A DNA stretch of 64,000 bases from JAHJQZ01 sp963676075. Its GTDB lineage: Bacteria > Pseudomonadota > Alphaproteobacteria > Rhizobiales > Devosiaceae. The stretch's first letter is position 1. Each line of letters begins with the position of its first letter. The notes under the pieces were generated by a model, which saw only the letters and a program-made list of their open reading frames with translations, made no database searches and had not been told where the DNA came from. Of this stretch, positions 25,627 through 33,762 are shown piece by piece. Both the position numbers and the translations under genes were made by a program. The stretch lies in contig CAXXNZ010000011.1 in NCBI GenBank assembly GCA_963676075.2, forward strand, positions 1 to 64,000, written 5' to 3'.

Positions 25627-26370
25627 ATGACCGCAAAGATGGATCGCCCCAGCAGGCCGGCCGGCAAGGCGACTGAACTGCGCCAATATCTGGTTGGATT
25701 GATCGAACAGGATCTCCAGCCCCACGACCGCATGCCGACCGAGCGCGAGCTTGCCGAGCAGTTCCAGACCACCCGGTTGACCGTACGCCGGGTACTCGAC
25801 CGGCTCGGCCATGAAGGCAAGGTCTATCGTACCCAGGGTGCAGGCACCTTCGTCAGCGAGCCGCGCATCGCCAAATCGGTCGAACTGACCTCTTTCAGCA
25901 CGGATATGAAGGCGCGCGGCCTCAAGCCGGGATCACTCGCGGCGCAGGTCGAGCGCGTCAGCGCGGGTGCCGATATCGGGGCCGAACTGCAGATCAGCCC
26001 ACGGGACCCGGTCATACACATCACCCGCATCCGCACGGCGGATGGCGTGCCGATGTGCCTTGAGCATTCCTACATGCCTGCGGACGTGGTTCCCGGTTTG
26101 GAGGAACGCGACCTGGACGGCTCGCTTTACGAATTGCTGTCGCAAACCTACGGACTGCAGGCGGAAAAGGCCGAGCAGTCCATCCGCGCCACAGTGCTCG
26201 ATGCAGCCGACGCCAAGGCGCTGTCGGTACCCGAATTCTCGCCGGCTTTCCTCGTGCGGCGTGTCGCCTTTGACAACCACGGACGCCGCATTGAGTTCGC
26301 CTTAAGCACCTACCGCGCCGACCGATACTCCTACGAGATGGTTATTTATCGAAATGCCGAAGATTTCTGA
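25627..26370 (+). CDS. GntR-family regulator, HutC/UTRA type
   Basis: The 247-residue regulator has a winged helix at about residues 12-80 (TERELAEQFQTTRLTVRRVLDRL) and a UTRA ligand domain at about 90-240. UTRA regulators such as NagR/DasR sense phosphorylated amino sugars. It is divergent from the ABC/NanK-like operon, with two matching operators between, and overlaps the DUF4127 gene by 17 bases. The likely effector is ManNAc-6-phosphate or GlcNAc-6-phosphate, by inference. Confidence 0.83.
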   Translation: MTAKMDRPSRPAGKATELRQYLVGLIEQDLQPHDRMPTERELAEQFQTTRLTVRRVLDRLGHEGKVYRTQGAGTFVSEPRIAKSVELTSFSTDMKARGLKPGSLAAQVERVSAGADIGAELQISPRDPVIHITRIRTADGVPMCLEHSYMPADVVPGLEERDLDGSLYELLSQTYGLQAEKAEQSIRATVLDAADAKALSVPEFSPAFLVRRVAFDNHGRRIEFALSTYRADRYSYEMVIYRNAEDF

Positions 26371-27934
26371 GTTCCAGGGCAAATCCAGCGCGCCCTCCAA
26401 GCGCTGGCGCATCGCGCTGGTGCCGCTCGACGAGCGGCCGGTCAACATCGATCTGCCGAAGGGCATTGCCGACATTGCCGGAGCCGAACTGGTGCTGCCG
26501 CCCGCGGCGCTCTTGTCCGATATTCGCAGGCCCGGCGACGCCGATGCCATCGGCATCTGGCTTGAAGAGAATGCGGCGCATATCGATGCCATCATTGTCT
26601 CGATCGACATGCTTGCCTATGGCGGTCTGATCGCCTCGCGCACCAGCCAGGACGAACTGATCGTGGCGGCGAACCGCATCGAATCGTTGCGATCGCTTCA
26701 CGCCAAATATCCCGATTTGCCCATTGCGGCGGTCAATCTGGTGATGCGGGCAACCAATTCCTACAATCCTCAGGAAGAGCCGGACTACTGGTCCGATTAT
26801 GGCAAGGAGTTCCACCATCTCGGCGCGCTGCACCATCGCGACTTTCTCGCCGGGTTTGACGAGGCCGGAGATGATGGCGTTGGCAAAGACCTGTTGGCGT
26901 TGCGCGCAAAGCTGCCGCCGAAGTTCCTAGCCGATTTCGAGTTGCGCCGGTTGCGCAATCACCAAATCAATCTGGCAACGCTCGGACTTGCAGCGGAAAA
27001 CATCATCAACCCATTGCTGATTACCGCCGACGACACGGCCACCCATGCCGCCGGTTCGGTCGAGCAGGTGTGGCTTGGACAATGGATGAAGGTGTTGCCG
27101 ACCGGTGGCGAGGTTCTGATGTATCCGGGCGCCGATGAGGTTGCCGCGATCCTGGTTGCCCGCCAGATCGCTCAACTCGCGGGCAAAACAGCCAGCTTTG
27201 CCGTGGCCTGCGCCGACGAGAACGGGCTCGGACGGGTGGCCAAATACGAAAACAGCCCGGTCAAGGTTGCGATCAGTCGGCAAATTCGCGCCTGCGGGGC
27301 CCGGGAGATGCCGATCGAAGAGGCCGCCCAGGTTCTTGTCATTCATGCGCCCGAGGCCAACCAGCGCGACTTTGTCCACGACAACGTCAGTTTTGGCGAG
27401 GACGACCGGCACGCATCGGCCCGAACGGCTGATTTGATTGCCCGGCTGATTGCCGATGGCAGGTCGATAGCGCTTGCCGATCTGCGTTACGCCAATGGCG
27501 GCGATCCGGTGTTGGTCGAGATGCTGATAGAGCGTGGTCTTGCCAGCAAGCTTGCTGCCTATGGCGGCTGGAACACGGCCGGCAACACGCTCGGTTCGGT
27601 GATCGCGGCGGCGGCTGCCGCCCAGATCGGCGGAGAGACCGGCATGCGCGACGACACGGCCGTGCATGAGATGCTGGTTCGCCGCCTCGTTGAGGACTGC
27701 GCCTATCAGTCCATGGCCCGCCCCGATCTCGACCGGCGGCTCGACGCCGACTATGGCACGCGCAAATATGCCAACCCCGAGGTAGAGGCAGGCTTTGCCG
27801 CCGAAATGTCCGAAGCACTCAACGGTTTCCTTTCTCGCCTCGATACGGGAACGCGACGAACGGTTGAAAACGTCAGCTTCCCCTGGCACCGCAGCTTTGA
27901 GATCAACTTCACGCTCGACGAGGCGCATTCATGA
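26354..27934 (+). CDS. DUF4127 family protein, function unknown
   Basis: The 526-residue cytoplasmic protein matches the DUF4127 family, shown by the opening RIALVPLDERPVN and by SIDMLAYGGLIASR and LVMRATNSY. I know of no established activity. It has no signal peptide or membrane helix. Several conserved-looking polar clusters (PLDERP, DDTATHA, DLRYANGGDP, GGWNTAGNTLG) suggest an enzyme. It is sandwiched between the GntR regulator and NanE with overlaps of 17 and 4 bases, so a step in amino-sugar glycoside breakdown before the kinase or epimerase is the best guess. Confidence 0.75.
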   Translation: MPKISEFQGKSSAPSKRWRIALVPLDERPVNIDLPKGIADIAGAELVLPPAALLSDIRRPGDADAIGIWLEENAAHIDAIIVSIDMLAYGGLIASRTSQDELIVAANRIESLRSLHAKYPDLPIAAVNLVMRATNSYNPQEEPDYWSDYGKEFHHLGALHHRDFLAGFDEAGDDGVGKDLLALRAKLPPKFLADFELRRLRNHQINLATLGLAAENIINPLLITADDTATHAAGSVEQVWLGQWMKVLPTGGEVLMYPGADEVAAILVARQIAQLAGKTASFAVACADENGLGRVAKYENSPVKVAISRQIRACGAREMPIEEAAQVLVIHAPEANQRDFVHDNVSFGEDDRHASARTADLIARLIADGRSIALADLRYANGGDPVLVEMLIERGLASKLAAYGGWNTAGNTLGSVIAAAAAAQIGGETGMRDDTAVHEMLVRRLVEDCAYQSMARPDLDRRLDADYGTRKYANPEVEAGFAAEMSEALNGFLSRLDTGTRRTVENVSFPWHRSFEINFTLDEAHS

Positions 27935-28617
27935 CCGGCGCCATCGACAGGCTTGCCCACCAGCTCGTGGTTTCGGCGCAGGCAATGGACCCGCAAAGCC
28001 CACTGCTCCGCCCGGACATTCTGGCGCTATTGGCACAGGCGGCCGAACTCGGCGGCGCCGGCGGTTTCCGCATCAACGGTGCTGACGTGGTCAGCGCTTT
28101 GCGGCCCAACACCGACAAGCCGATCATCGGCATCGTCAAAGACGAGCGAGACGGCTTTGACAACTACATCACGACGTCCATCGAGGACATTGAAGCATTG
28201 TGCGCGGCTGGCACCGACATTGTTGCGATACAGGCAACCAAGGGCACTCGTCCCGGCCCTGACTTTGCCGAATTGGTGTTGGCCGCGCACAACCGTGACG
28301 TCCCGGTGATGGCGGACGTCGCAACGCTCGACGAGGCGGTTGCGGCCGTTGCCGAAGGCGCCGATCTGGTCGCAACCACCATGGTCGGGTTTACACCGGA
28401 GACCCGCGACGCCGCCCGACCTCCCCTGCAGCTTGTCCGCGATCTTTGTGCCCGACTGTCCTGCCCGGTGATTGTCGAAGGTGGCGTCTGGACGCCGGCT
28501 CACGTCGCCGACAGCTTTACTGCCGGAGCGCATGCCGTCGTCAGCGGTTCGGCGGTCACCGCGCCAGACATCATCACGCGTCGGCTCGTTGGAGGCATTC
28601 CGCCGGCAGCAAAGTGA
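27931..28617 (+). CDS. nanE: N-acylmannosamine-6-phosphate 2-epimerase
   Basis: The 228-residue TIM-barrel protein is predicted to convert N-acetylmannosamine-6-phosphate to N-acetylglucosamine-6-phosphate, the last dedicated step of sialic-acid catabolism. Candidate catalytic residues are Lys70 in GIVKDERDG and Glu183 in IVEGGVWTP, and the phosphate-binding GAHAVVSGSAVT is present. It overlaps DUF4127 by four bases. NagA and NagB, needed to continue to fructose-6-phosphate, are not in this window. Confidence 0.85.
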   Translation: MTGAIDRLAHQLVVSAQAMDPQSPLLRPDILALLAQAAELGGAGGFRINGADVVSALRPNTDKPIIGIVKDERDGFDNYITTSIEDIEALCAAGTDIVAIQATKGTRPGPDFAELVLAAHNRDVPVMADVATLDEAVAAVAEGADLVATTMVGFTPETRDAARPPLQLVRDLCARLSCPVIVEGGVWTPAHVADSFTAGAHAVVSGSAVTAPDIITRRLVGGIPPAAK

Positions 28618-28805
28618 GGGGTCGAATATCCGGGCTATTCAATCCGCCGGGGGCGGTCCATTGAGAGAGTTCAAAGGACCGTCTCCGGCGAAAGCAATGC
28701 CATCGCATCGGCACATTATGCCCCGGCGGCAGCGGGCGTATCGGAATACTCAAGAAGATCCCGCGCGATCTGTGGGGGCATCCTGCTTATGCCGACCGCG
28801 TCAAG

Positions 28806-29618
28806 GTGATCGAACGCTCGACCGGCACCACGGACGTCTCCAAAGGGGTGACGATCGCGCTTGGCATGCTCGATGCGCTGGAAACCGAGTTGGAAGCGGC
28901 TCGGGTCGATTTGCTGCACAGCGGCTCTGGCACGCATGCGCCCGTTGACGCAGCATCGGCTAACACCGCCGAGGCCGAGCCCAAGACGCACCGTCAGCGC
29001 GGCTCATCGAAAATGGGCGAAAAGACTCGGCGCGAAATTCTCGCTGCAGCGATGCAGGAATTTGCCTCGAAAGGATATAGCGGCGCCCGCGTCGACGACA
29101 TCGTCGCCAACACCAGCACGACAAAGCCGATGGTCTATTATCACTTCGGCTCCAAGGAGAAGCTCTACGCGGCGGTAATGGAAGCTGCCTATGGCGGCAC
29201 ACGCAATAAGGAGCGGGATCTGCGTCTTGATGAACTGCCGCCGAAGCAGGCCCTGCAGAAACTCATCGAGGTGACGTTCGAACACCACGCAGAGCACCCG
29301 GAATATGTGCGCCTGATTAGCGTCGAAAACATCGAGATGTGACGCCACATTTCAGGACGTCCGTCGCTGGTGGAGCTCAACGCCATCGCTCTCGACACGG
29401 TTCGCAGTGTTCTGGAGCGCGGCGAGCGCGACGGGACGTTCCGGACAGGGCTCAACCCGTGGCTCCTGCATTTCATGATCAGCGCATTGTGATTCATGCG
29501 CGTGTCGAACCGTTATTCGATGCGGGCAGTGTTCGAGAAGTACCTCTGGGATCCTGAAGACGTTCCGCTTCAGCGCGAGATGATCGTCGAGACCATTTTG
29601 CGCTACGTCTCGCCCTGA
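28806..29618 (+). pseudogene. TetR-family regulator broken by two in-frame stops
   Basis: The frame encodes a TetR protein: helix-turn-helix in TRREILAAAMQEFASKGYSGARVDDIVANTSTTKPMVYYHF and continuing homology through RLISVENI. It is stopped by TGA at 29340-29342, yet the same frame goes on with RHISGRPSLVELNAIALDTVRSVLERGERDGTF, meets a second TGA at 29490-29492 (normally a sense codon before F-RVSNR), and ends naturally at 29616-29618. Both lesions are substitutions, not frameshifts. The first 60 residues or so (ERSTGTTDVSKGVTIALG) do not look like TetR and may be the fused tail of another decayed gene. Confidence 0.7.
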
Positions 29619-29640
29619 AAGCCGACCTTTGCGCCCCACG

Positions 29641-29671
29641 ACAGGTGCTCCCGGATATCGGAGACACCTGT
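29641..29671. repeat. Inverted repeat near the end of the NifX/ORP-like operon
   Basis: ACAGGTG (29641-29647) and CACCTGT (29665-29671) enclose a partly paired CTCCCGGATATCGGAGA core. It lies 41 bases beyond the nifX-like stop on the minus strand and just after the decayed TetR gene. There is no U-run; it may be a 3'-end structure or a regulator site. Confidence 0.45.
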
Positions 29672-29711
29672 TGCGGGCGCGAAAGATGATGTGAGTGTTC
29701 GGCGCGGGCTC

Positions 29712-30059
29712 TTATGCGCTTTCATGCGTGCAAGCATTGCCGCCGGTCTCAAGGACGCCGGCAAAATAGGCCATCACAACCGCTTCCGGCGTTCCGCCAG
29801 CTATGCCGGTGACAACCGCGATGTTTTTCTGCGCCAGAAGATCCACAGCCTTCGGACCAATGCCACCGGTCATGACCATCTCGACGTCGCGCTCCGCCAA
29901 CCAGACGGGCAGCAGGCCAGGTTCGTGCGGTGGTGCGGCAACGTCTATGCGCGCCTTAATCTCGCCGGTCTCCGGGTCGGCATCGATAAAGGCAAAGCCC
30001 GGGCAATGGCCGAAATGGCTGAACAACTGCCCGTCGGCGACGGGTATGGCGATTTTCAT
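29712..30059 (-). CDS. NifX/NifB-C-terminal-like (dinitrogenase cofactor) protein
   Basis: The 115-residue protein is a single NifX-like domain (MKIAIPVADGQLFSHFGHCPGF, GGIGPKAVDLL), the fold of NifX, NifY, the NifB tail and the Desulfovibrio orange protein ORP, which bind metal-sulfur clusters. His15 and the HFGHCP segment are candidate ligands. No nif genes are present, so nitrogenase assembly is unlikely. It is the last gene of the operon and overlaps the ATPase by four bases. Confidence 0.8.
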   Translation of the reverse strand: MKIAIPVADGQLFSHFGHCPGFAFIDADPETGEIKARIDVAAPPHEPGLLPVWLAERDVEMVMTGGIGPKAVDLLAQKNIAVVTGIAGGTPEAVVMAYFAGVLETGGNACTHESA

Positions 30060-30949
30060 GCATTTTCTCCTTGGTGAACGAGAGTGAGGGCGTCCCAGAC
30101 CTTGCGGATGTCTGTCGCCGAGGGAGCATCGGTTTCGACCACGGCCCGAGTGCCGATCTGGGCGCGGGTCACGGCCGGGTCGTAACGGACGCGGCCGGCA
30201 GGTTTAGCGCCCGCCGCCAGGGCCATGTCTTCGATTTCAGCCGTACGCGCGGGGTTGAGATCCCATTTGTTGACGCAGACGTGGCTTTCAACGCCGAAAT
30301 GTCTGGCCAGCTTCAGCACCCGTTCGAGATCGTGCAGCCCGGATACAGTCGGTTCGGTGACGATCAGCACGGCAGTCGCGCCGCCAATGGCGGCAATGAC
30401 GGGACAACCAATGCCGGGCGGTCCATCGACGAGAACGAGATCGCGCCGCTGGTCCTTGGCCAGTTGTCTTGCCGCCTGTTTGACGGTTGTCACTAGCTTG
30501 CCGGAATTCTCGGCGGCAGCACCGAGCCGGGCGTGCACCATCGGCCCTGCCCGCGTGTCTGACACCATCCAGTGCCCGGACAACCGCTCGGGAAAATCGA
30601 TCGCTTCCACCGGGCAGACGTGTACGCACACGCCACAACCCTCGCAGGCCACGGGATCGATGCGATAGGTGCTCTCACCAGTCTCTGTCCTGACCTGTGA
30701 GACGGCGTCGAACCGGCATGGCTCGACACAGATACCGCAATTGATGCAGTCCTCTTCGTTGACCACCGCCTCATGGCCGCTCCAGAACTCGTGGCGCTCC
30801 CGGACGGTTGGCGCCAAGATCAGATGCAGGTCGGCGGCGTCGACGTCGCAATCGGCGAGCACCGCATTTTCGGCCAGAACCGCGAAGCTGGCCAGAAGGC
30901 TGGTCTTGCCCGTTCCGCCCTTGCCGCTGATGACAACCAGTTCGTTCAC
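30056..30949 (-). CDS. MinD/Mrp-type ATPase with two [4Fe-4S] ferredoxin motifs (1)
   Basis: The 297-residue cytoplasmic P-loop ATPase has the deviant Walker A SGKGGTGKTS (residues 8-17) and a ferredoxin insert with C68-x2-C71-x2-C74-x3-C78 and C102-x2-C105-x2-C108-x3-C112. The C-terminal half resumes the MinD fold (LVLVDGPPGIGCPV). Such proteins occur in pairs in ORP-type clusters of anaerobes and are thought to handle metal-sulfur clusters. It overlaps both neighbours by four bases. Confidence 0.87.
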   Translation of the reverse strand: MNELVVISGKGGTGKTSLLASFAVLAENAVLADCDVDAADLHLILAPTVRERHEFWSGHEAVVNEEDCINCGICVEPCRFDAVSQVRTETGESTYRIDPVACEGCGVCVHVCPVEAIDFPERLSGHWMVSDTRAGPMVHARLGAAAENSGKLVTTVKQAARQLAKDQRRDLVLVDGPPGIGCPVIAAIGGATAVLIVTEPTVSGLHDLERVLKLARHFGVESHVCVNKWDLNPARTAEIEDMALAAGAKPAGRVRYDPAVTRAQIGTRAVVETDAPSATDIRKVWDALTLVHQGENA

Positions 30950-31773
30950 GCGCCCACCTTTTCAAGAATGCCGGCGAACAGGTCGCGATACTCGGGAAGC
31001 GTCGTGACCAGCGCTTCGCCCCGCGAATAGGCTTCGGCAATGCGCCGGTCCTCGGGGATTTCGGCCAGAACCGTAATCTGGTTGTCCCGACACCAATCGA
31101 GAACCCGGTCATCGCCACTGCCGGCCCTGTTGATGACGACACCAAATGGCAGGCCCAGTTCCCTGACCGCGTCAACGGCGAGTTGGAGATCGTTGAGGCC
31201 AAACGGAGTGGGTTCTGTCACAAGCACGGCAAAATCACTGCCCTGCAAGGTGGTGATCATCGGGCATGAGGTGCCCGGCGGAGCATCAAGAATGGAGAGC
31301 CCTGCCGCAGAGGCCTTCGTCTTGACCGCCCGGATCAGCGACGGCGTCAGTGTGCTGCCGATATCGCCCCGTCCCTCGATGAGGGAAACGTGCTCCATCG
31401 CAGCGGTTTTCACCACGCCGATGCGCCGACTGGTTTCGGTGATCGCCTTTTTCGGGCAAATCAATTGGCAGCCGCCGCAGCCATGGCACAGGTCCGGCGA
31501 GATGTAGGGCACGGTGCCGAAGCTGATGAGGGCATTGTACTGGCAGAAGTCGCTGCACTCGCCGCAGCCATCGCATAAGGCTTCATCGACCTCGGGAAGT
31601 GGCCAGTCAATGACCTGTTCGCTCCATTCGAGCGCAGGAAAGAACAGATGATCGTTCGGTTCCTCGACATCGCAATCGGCCAGCAGCACGGCGCGATCCG
31701 CCGCCAGAGCCAGGTTGACGGCAAGCGTCGTCTTGCCGGTGCCGCCCTTTCCCGATGCGATTGCCAGCTTCAT
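30946..31773 (-). CDS. MinD/Mrp-type ATPase with two [4Fe-4S] ferredoxin motifs (2)
   Basis: The 275-residue paralogue of the next ATPase has Walker A ASGKGGTGKTT (6-16), cysteine sets C67-C70-C73-C77 and C96-C99-C102-C106, and SILDAPPGTSCPMI. The pair probably forms a heterodimer, as inferred for ORP clusters. It overlaps the DUF134-NifX gene and the second ATPase gene by four bases each. Confidence 0.87.
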   Translation of the reverse strand: MKLAIASGKGGTGKTTLAVNLALAADRAVLLADCDVEEPNDHLFFPALEWSEQVIDWPLPEVDEALCDGCGECSDFCQYNALISFGTVPYISPDLCHGCGGCQLICPKKAITETSRRIGVVKTAAMEHVSLIEGRGDIGSTLTPSLIRAVKTKASAAGLSILDAPPGTSCPMITTLQGSDFAVLVTEPTPFGLNDLQLAVDAVRELGLPFGVVINRAGSGDDRVLDWCRDNQITVLAEIPEDRRIAEAYSRGEALVTTLPEYRDLFAGILEKVGA

Positions 31774-32411
31774 GGATGAAGATCGAAGAATTGCGCCAGG
31801 GCCTGCCGCACGGTCATGGACTTGCCAGAATAGATGCGGATATCGGCGCGCGACAGCATGTCGTTGGCCTTGGGTCCGAACTCTCCAGCAACGGCGGCCT
31901 TGACCTTGGACCTGATGACGATTTCGGCGGCCTTGAGACCGGCGCCCTGGCCACTGCCAAGGGCGGTGTTCGGGATAATCTCGAAGCTGGCATTGCTGGT
32001 ATCGTAGACGAGAAAACTCGGCGCGCGGCCGAACCTGTCGTCGATGGGCGAATCGAGATCTTCGCCATTAATGGCAAAAGCGATGGTCATGTGTTTCTCC
32101 AGATTGAGAGGTGCCGCGTCGGTCACCATGCGGAAGTCGCCGCCGCCTATTTCGAGCGCAGCCCCTTCCACCAGTGCCTTGGCGACCGCCTGCCGTGCGC
32201 CGGCAAGCACGCGGGAAAATGTCGGGCGGGAAATGCCCATCAGCTCGGCAGCCTCAGCCTGCGTCAGCCCCTCATGGTCGGCCAGAAGGATAGCCTCCCA
32301 TTCCTCGTCCTTGAGGAAGACGGTCTTGAGCTCCGACATCGGAATGCCGCGCGGCTTGAAGAAGCGCGTTGTCGGCGCGTTGCGGACCAGTCGGTTCTTT
32401 CTTGGTCTCAT
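31770..32411 (-). CDS. DUF134-NifX fusion protein (putative DNA-binding cofactor protein)
   Basis: The 213-residue protein has an N-terminal DUF134 domain with a helix-turn-helix (LTQAEAAELMGISRPTFSRVLAGAR, about residues 49-73) and a C-terminal NifX-like domain (about 108-210, MTIAFAINGEDLDSPIDDRFGRAPSF). The fusion suggests either a regulator that senses cluster status or an assembly factor. It precedes the two ATPases in the operon and follows the CcdA-like gene by seven bases. Confidence 0.82.
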   Translation of the reverse strand: MRPRKNRLVRNAPTTRFFKPRGIPMSELKTVFLKDEEWEAILLADHEGLTQAEAAELMGISRPTFSRVLAGARQAVAKALVEGAALEIGGGDFRMVTDAAPLNLEKHMTIAFAINGEDLDSPIDDRFGRAPSFLVYDTSNASFEIIPNTALGSGQGAGLKAAEIVIRSKVKAAVAGEFGPKANDMLSRADIRIYSGKSMTVRQALAQFFDLHP

Positions 32412-32418
32412 ATCCGCC

Positions 32419-33123
32419 TCACAGCCACTCGCCCCACATGGCGACCCCGATCGCCAGCATCACCAGGCCTGCCACCAGATGTAGGAGGCGGATGGACCGG
32501 TCCTTCCAGGCCAGAACGTCACCGGCGCTGCCAAGGCCGAGATAGACGATGAGCGTTATCGCCAGCATCGGCGAGATGAAAACGAGGTTGTAAAGAAGCA
32601 GCGTCGGCAGGGCCTGCATGATCTCGACGATGGAGAGCATGCCGCCCATGATGATGTACGGACCGATTGTGCAGGGCAAAAGGAAAACGGTGACGAACAG
32701 ACCGGTACCGAAGGCACCTGCGGGCGATGTGATGCGCCCGAGAATGCCCTTGAGGGTCGGGCGCCAGCGCACCGGCATTTCGGTGCTGACACCGCCGGGC
32801 TTGTAGAACGCCGCATCCTTGAGCTGCAGCACGCCGAGCAGCATGGCGACCAGTCCCAGCCCCTTGTAGAGGAACGGGCGAACGCCGGTGATGTATTGCA
32901 TGATCTGGAAGGACTTGATGATCACCAGGCCGTAGATCAGGTACATGATGAAAACGGCGGCGCTGAAGGCCAGCCCGGCCCAGGCGACACGCGATTTCCT
33001 GTCCGGATTGTAGGCAACGATCGACACCAGCATCATGCCAAGGACGGCGAAGGCACAAGGGTTGACGGCGTCCGCAACGGCAAGGGACAAGACCTTGCCC
33101 AGGGGAATCGTGCTCGGGCTCAT
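32419..33123 (-). CDS. CcdA/DsbD-like thiol transmembrane protein
   Basis: The 234-residue inner-membrane protein has six predicted helices and the paired cysteines of the family: Cys23 in DAVNPCAF and Cys151 in LLPCTIGPY. It passes electrons from cytoplasmic thioredoxin to a periplasmic acceptor, probably the thioredoxin-like protein encoded three bases upstream in the operon. It resembles the short CcdA branch, not full-length DsbD. Cytochrome c maturation is an alternative role, but no ccm genes are nearby. Confidence 0.83.
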   Translation of the reverse strand: MSPSTIPLGKVLSLAVADAVNPCAFAVLGMMLVSIVAYNPDRKSRVAWAGLAFSAAVFIMYLIYGLVIIKSFQIMQYITGVRPFLYKGLGLVAMLLGVLQLKDAAFYKPGGVSTEMPVRWRPTLKGILGRITSPAGAFGTGLFVTVFLLPCTIGPYIIMGGMLSIVEIMQALPTLLLYNLVFISPMLAITLIVYLGLGSAGDVLAWKDRSIRLLHLVAGLVMLAIGVAMWGEWL

Positions 33124-33126
33124 GGC

Positions 33127-33762
33127 TTAATCCCGCATCAGGACCCAGCCATCAAAGGCATAGGCTTCGCGAAATCTGACGGTGTCGCCTGACAGGGCCA
33201 CGGTGTTTTCGGCGCAGGGTTTGCAATCGGGTGGCAAGGCACCGTCGAGGATGAAGGCCTTCACCTCGTCACTCGCCTCGGACCCCAGGTCCTTGCGGAT
33301 GGCGACACGATCGGCAAACCAGATTTTGGGTTTGCCCCAGAGTGCGACGAGATCCATTTCGGCGAATGGCGCCGAGGCAGCCGGCAGGGGCAATTCGTTG
33401 TCCGGATTTCGCTCGATAAGCGTCTCGAGGTCGGCAAGAATCGGTCGATCACCGACAATCGCCTGCCCCTTTTCGCGTCCGGCTATGATGGCAGGGATAC
33501 CAAAAACGTCTCCGAACAAGCCCTCATAGGCCAGAAACAGCGGCGCGTTCACGCTGTCGAGATAGATCTCGTATTCGACCACCAGCAGATCGGCGTCGCG
33601 AACCCGCTGTTTGAACAACACCGGGTCGGTCCTGGCGCAGTGAGGACAGCCGATACCGGTGAAATAAACCGCAGATGTCACCGGGGACGCAGCATTGGCG
33701 GCACAGGAGCTGATGCCGAGCACGAGACAGAGTGCCATTACCGTTGCGCGTATCATTTCCAT
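33127..33762 (-). CDS. Periplasmic thioredoxin-like (lipo)protein with CPHC site
   Basis: The 211-residue exported protein starts with a signal sequence whose ISSC (Cys20) fits a lipobox, so it may be a lipoprotein. The thioredoxin site is C39-P-H-C42. A second pair, DCKPC, lies near the C-terminus. It is the first gene of the six-gene operon and the natural redox partner of the CcdA-like protein. Confidence 0.75.
   Translation of the reverse strand: MEMIRATVMALCLVLGISSCAANAASPVTSAVYFTGIGCPHCARTDPVLFKQRVRDADLLVVEYEIYLDSVNAPLFLAYEGLFGDVFGIPAIIAGREKGQAIVGDRPILADLETLIERNPDNELPLPAASAPFAEMDLVALWGKPKIWFADRVAIRKDLGSEASDEVKAFILDGALPPDCKPCAENTVALSGDTVRFREAYAFDGWVLMRD

Noticed and set aside
29712..32411. 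Nitrogen-fixation cofactor genes
   Set aside because: NifX-like domains are present, but no nifHDK, nifB or nifE/N, and the ferredoxin-MinD pair points to ORP-type clusters.
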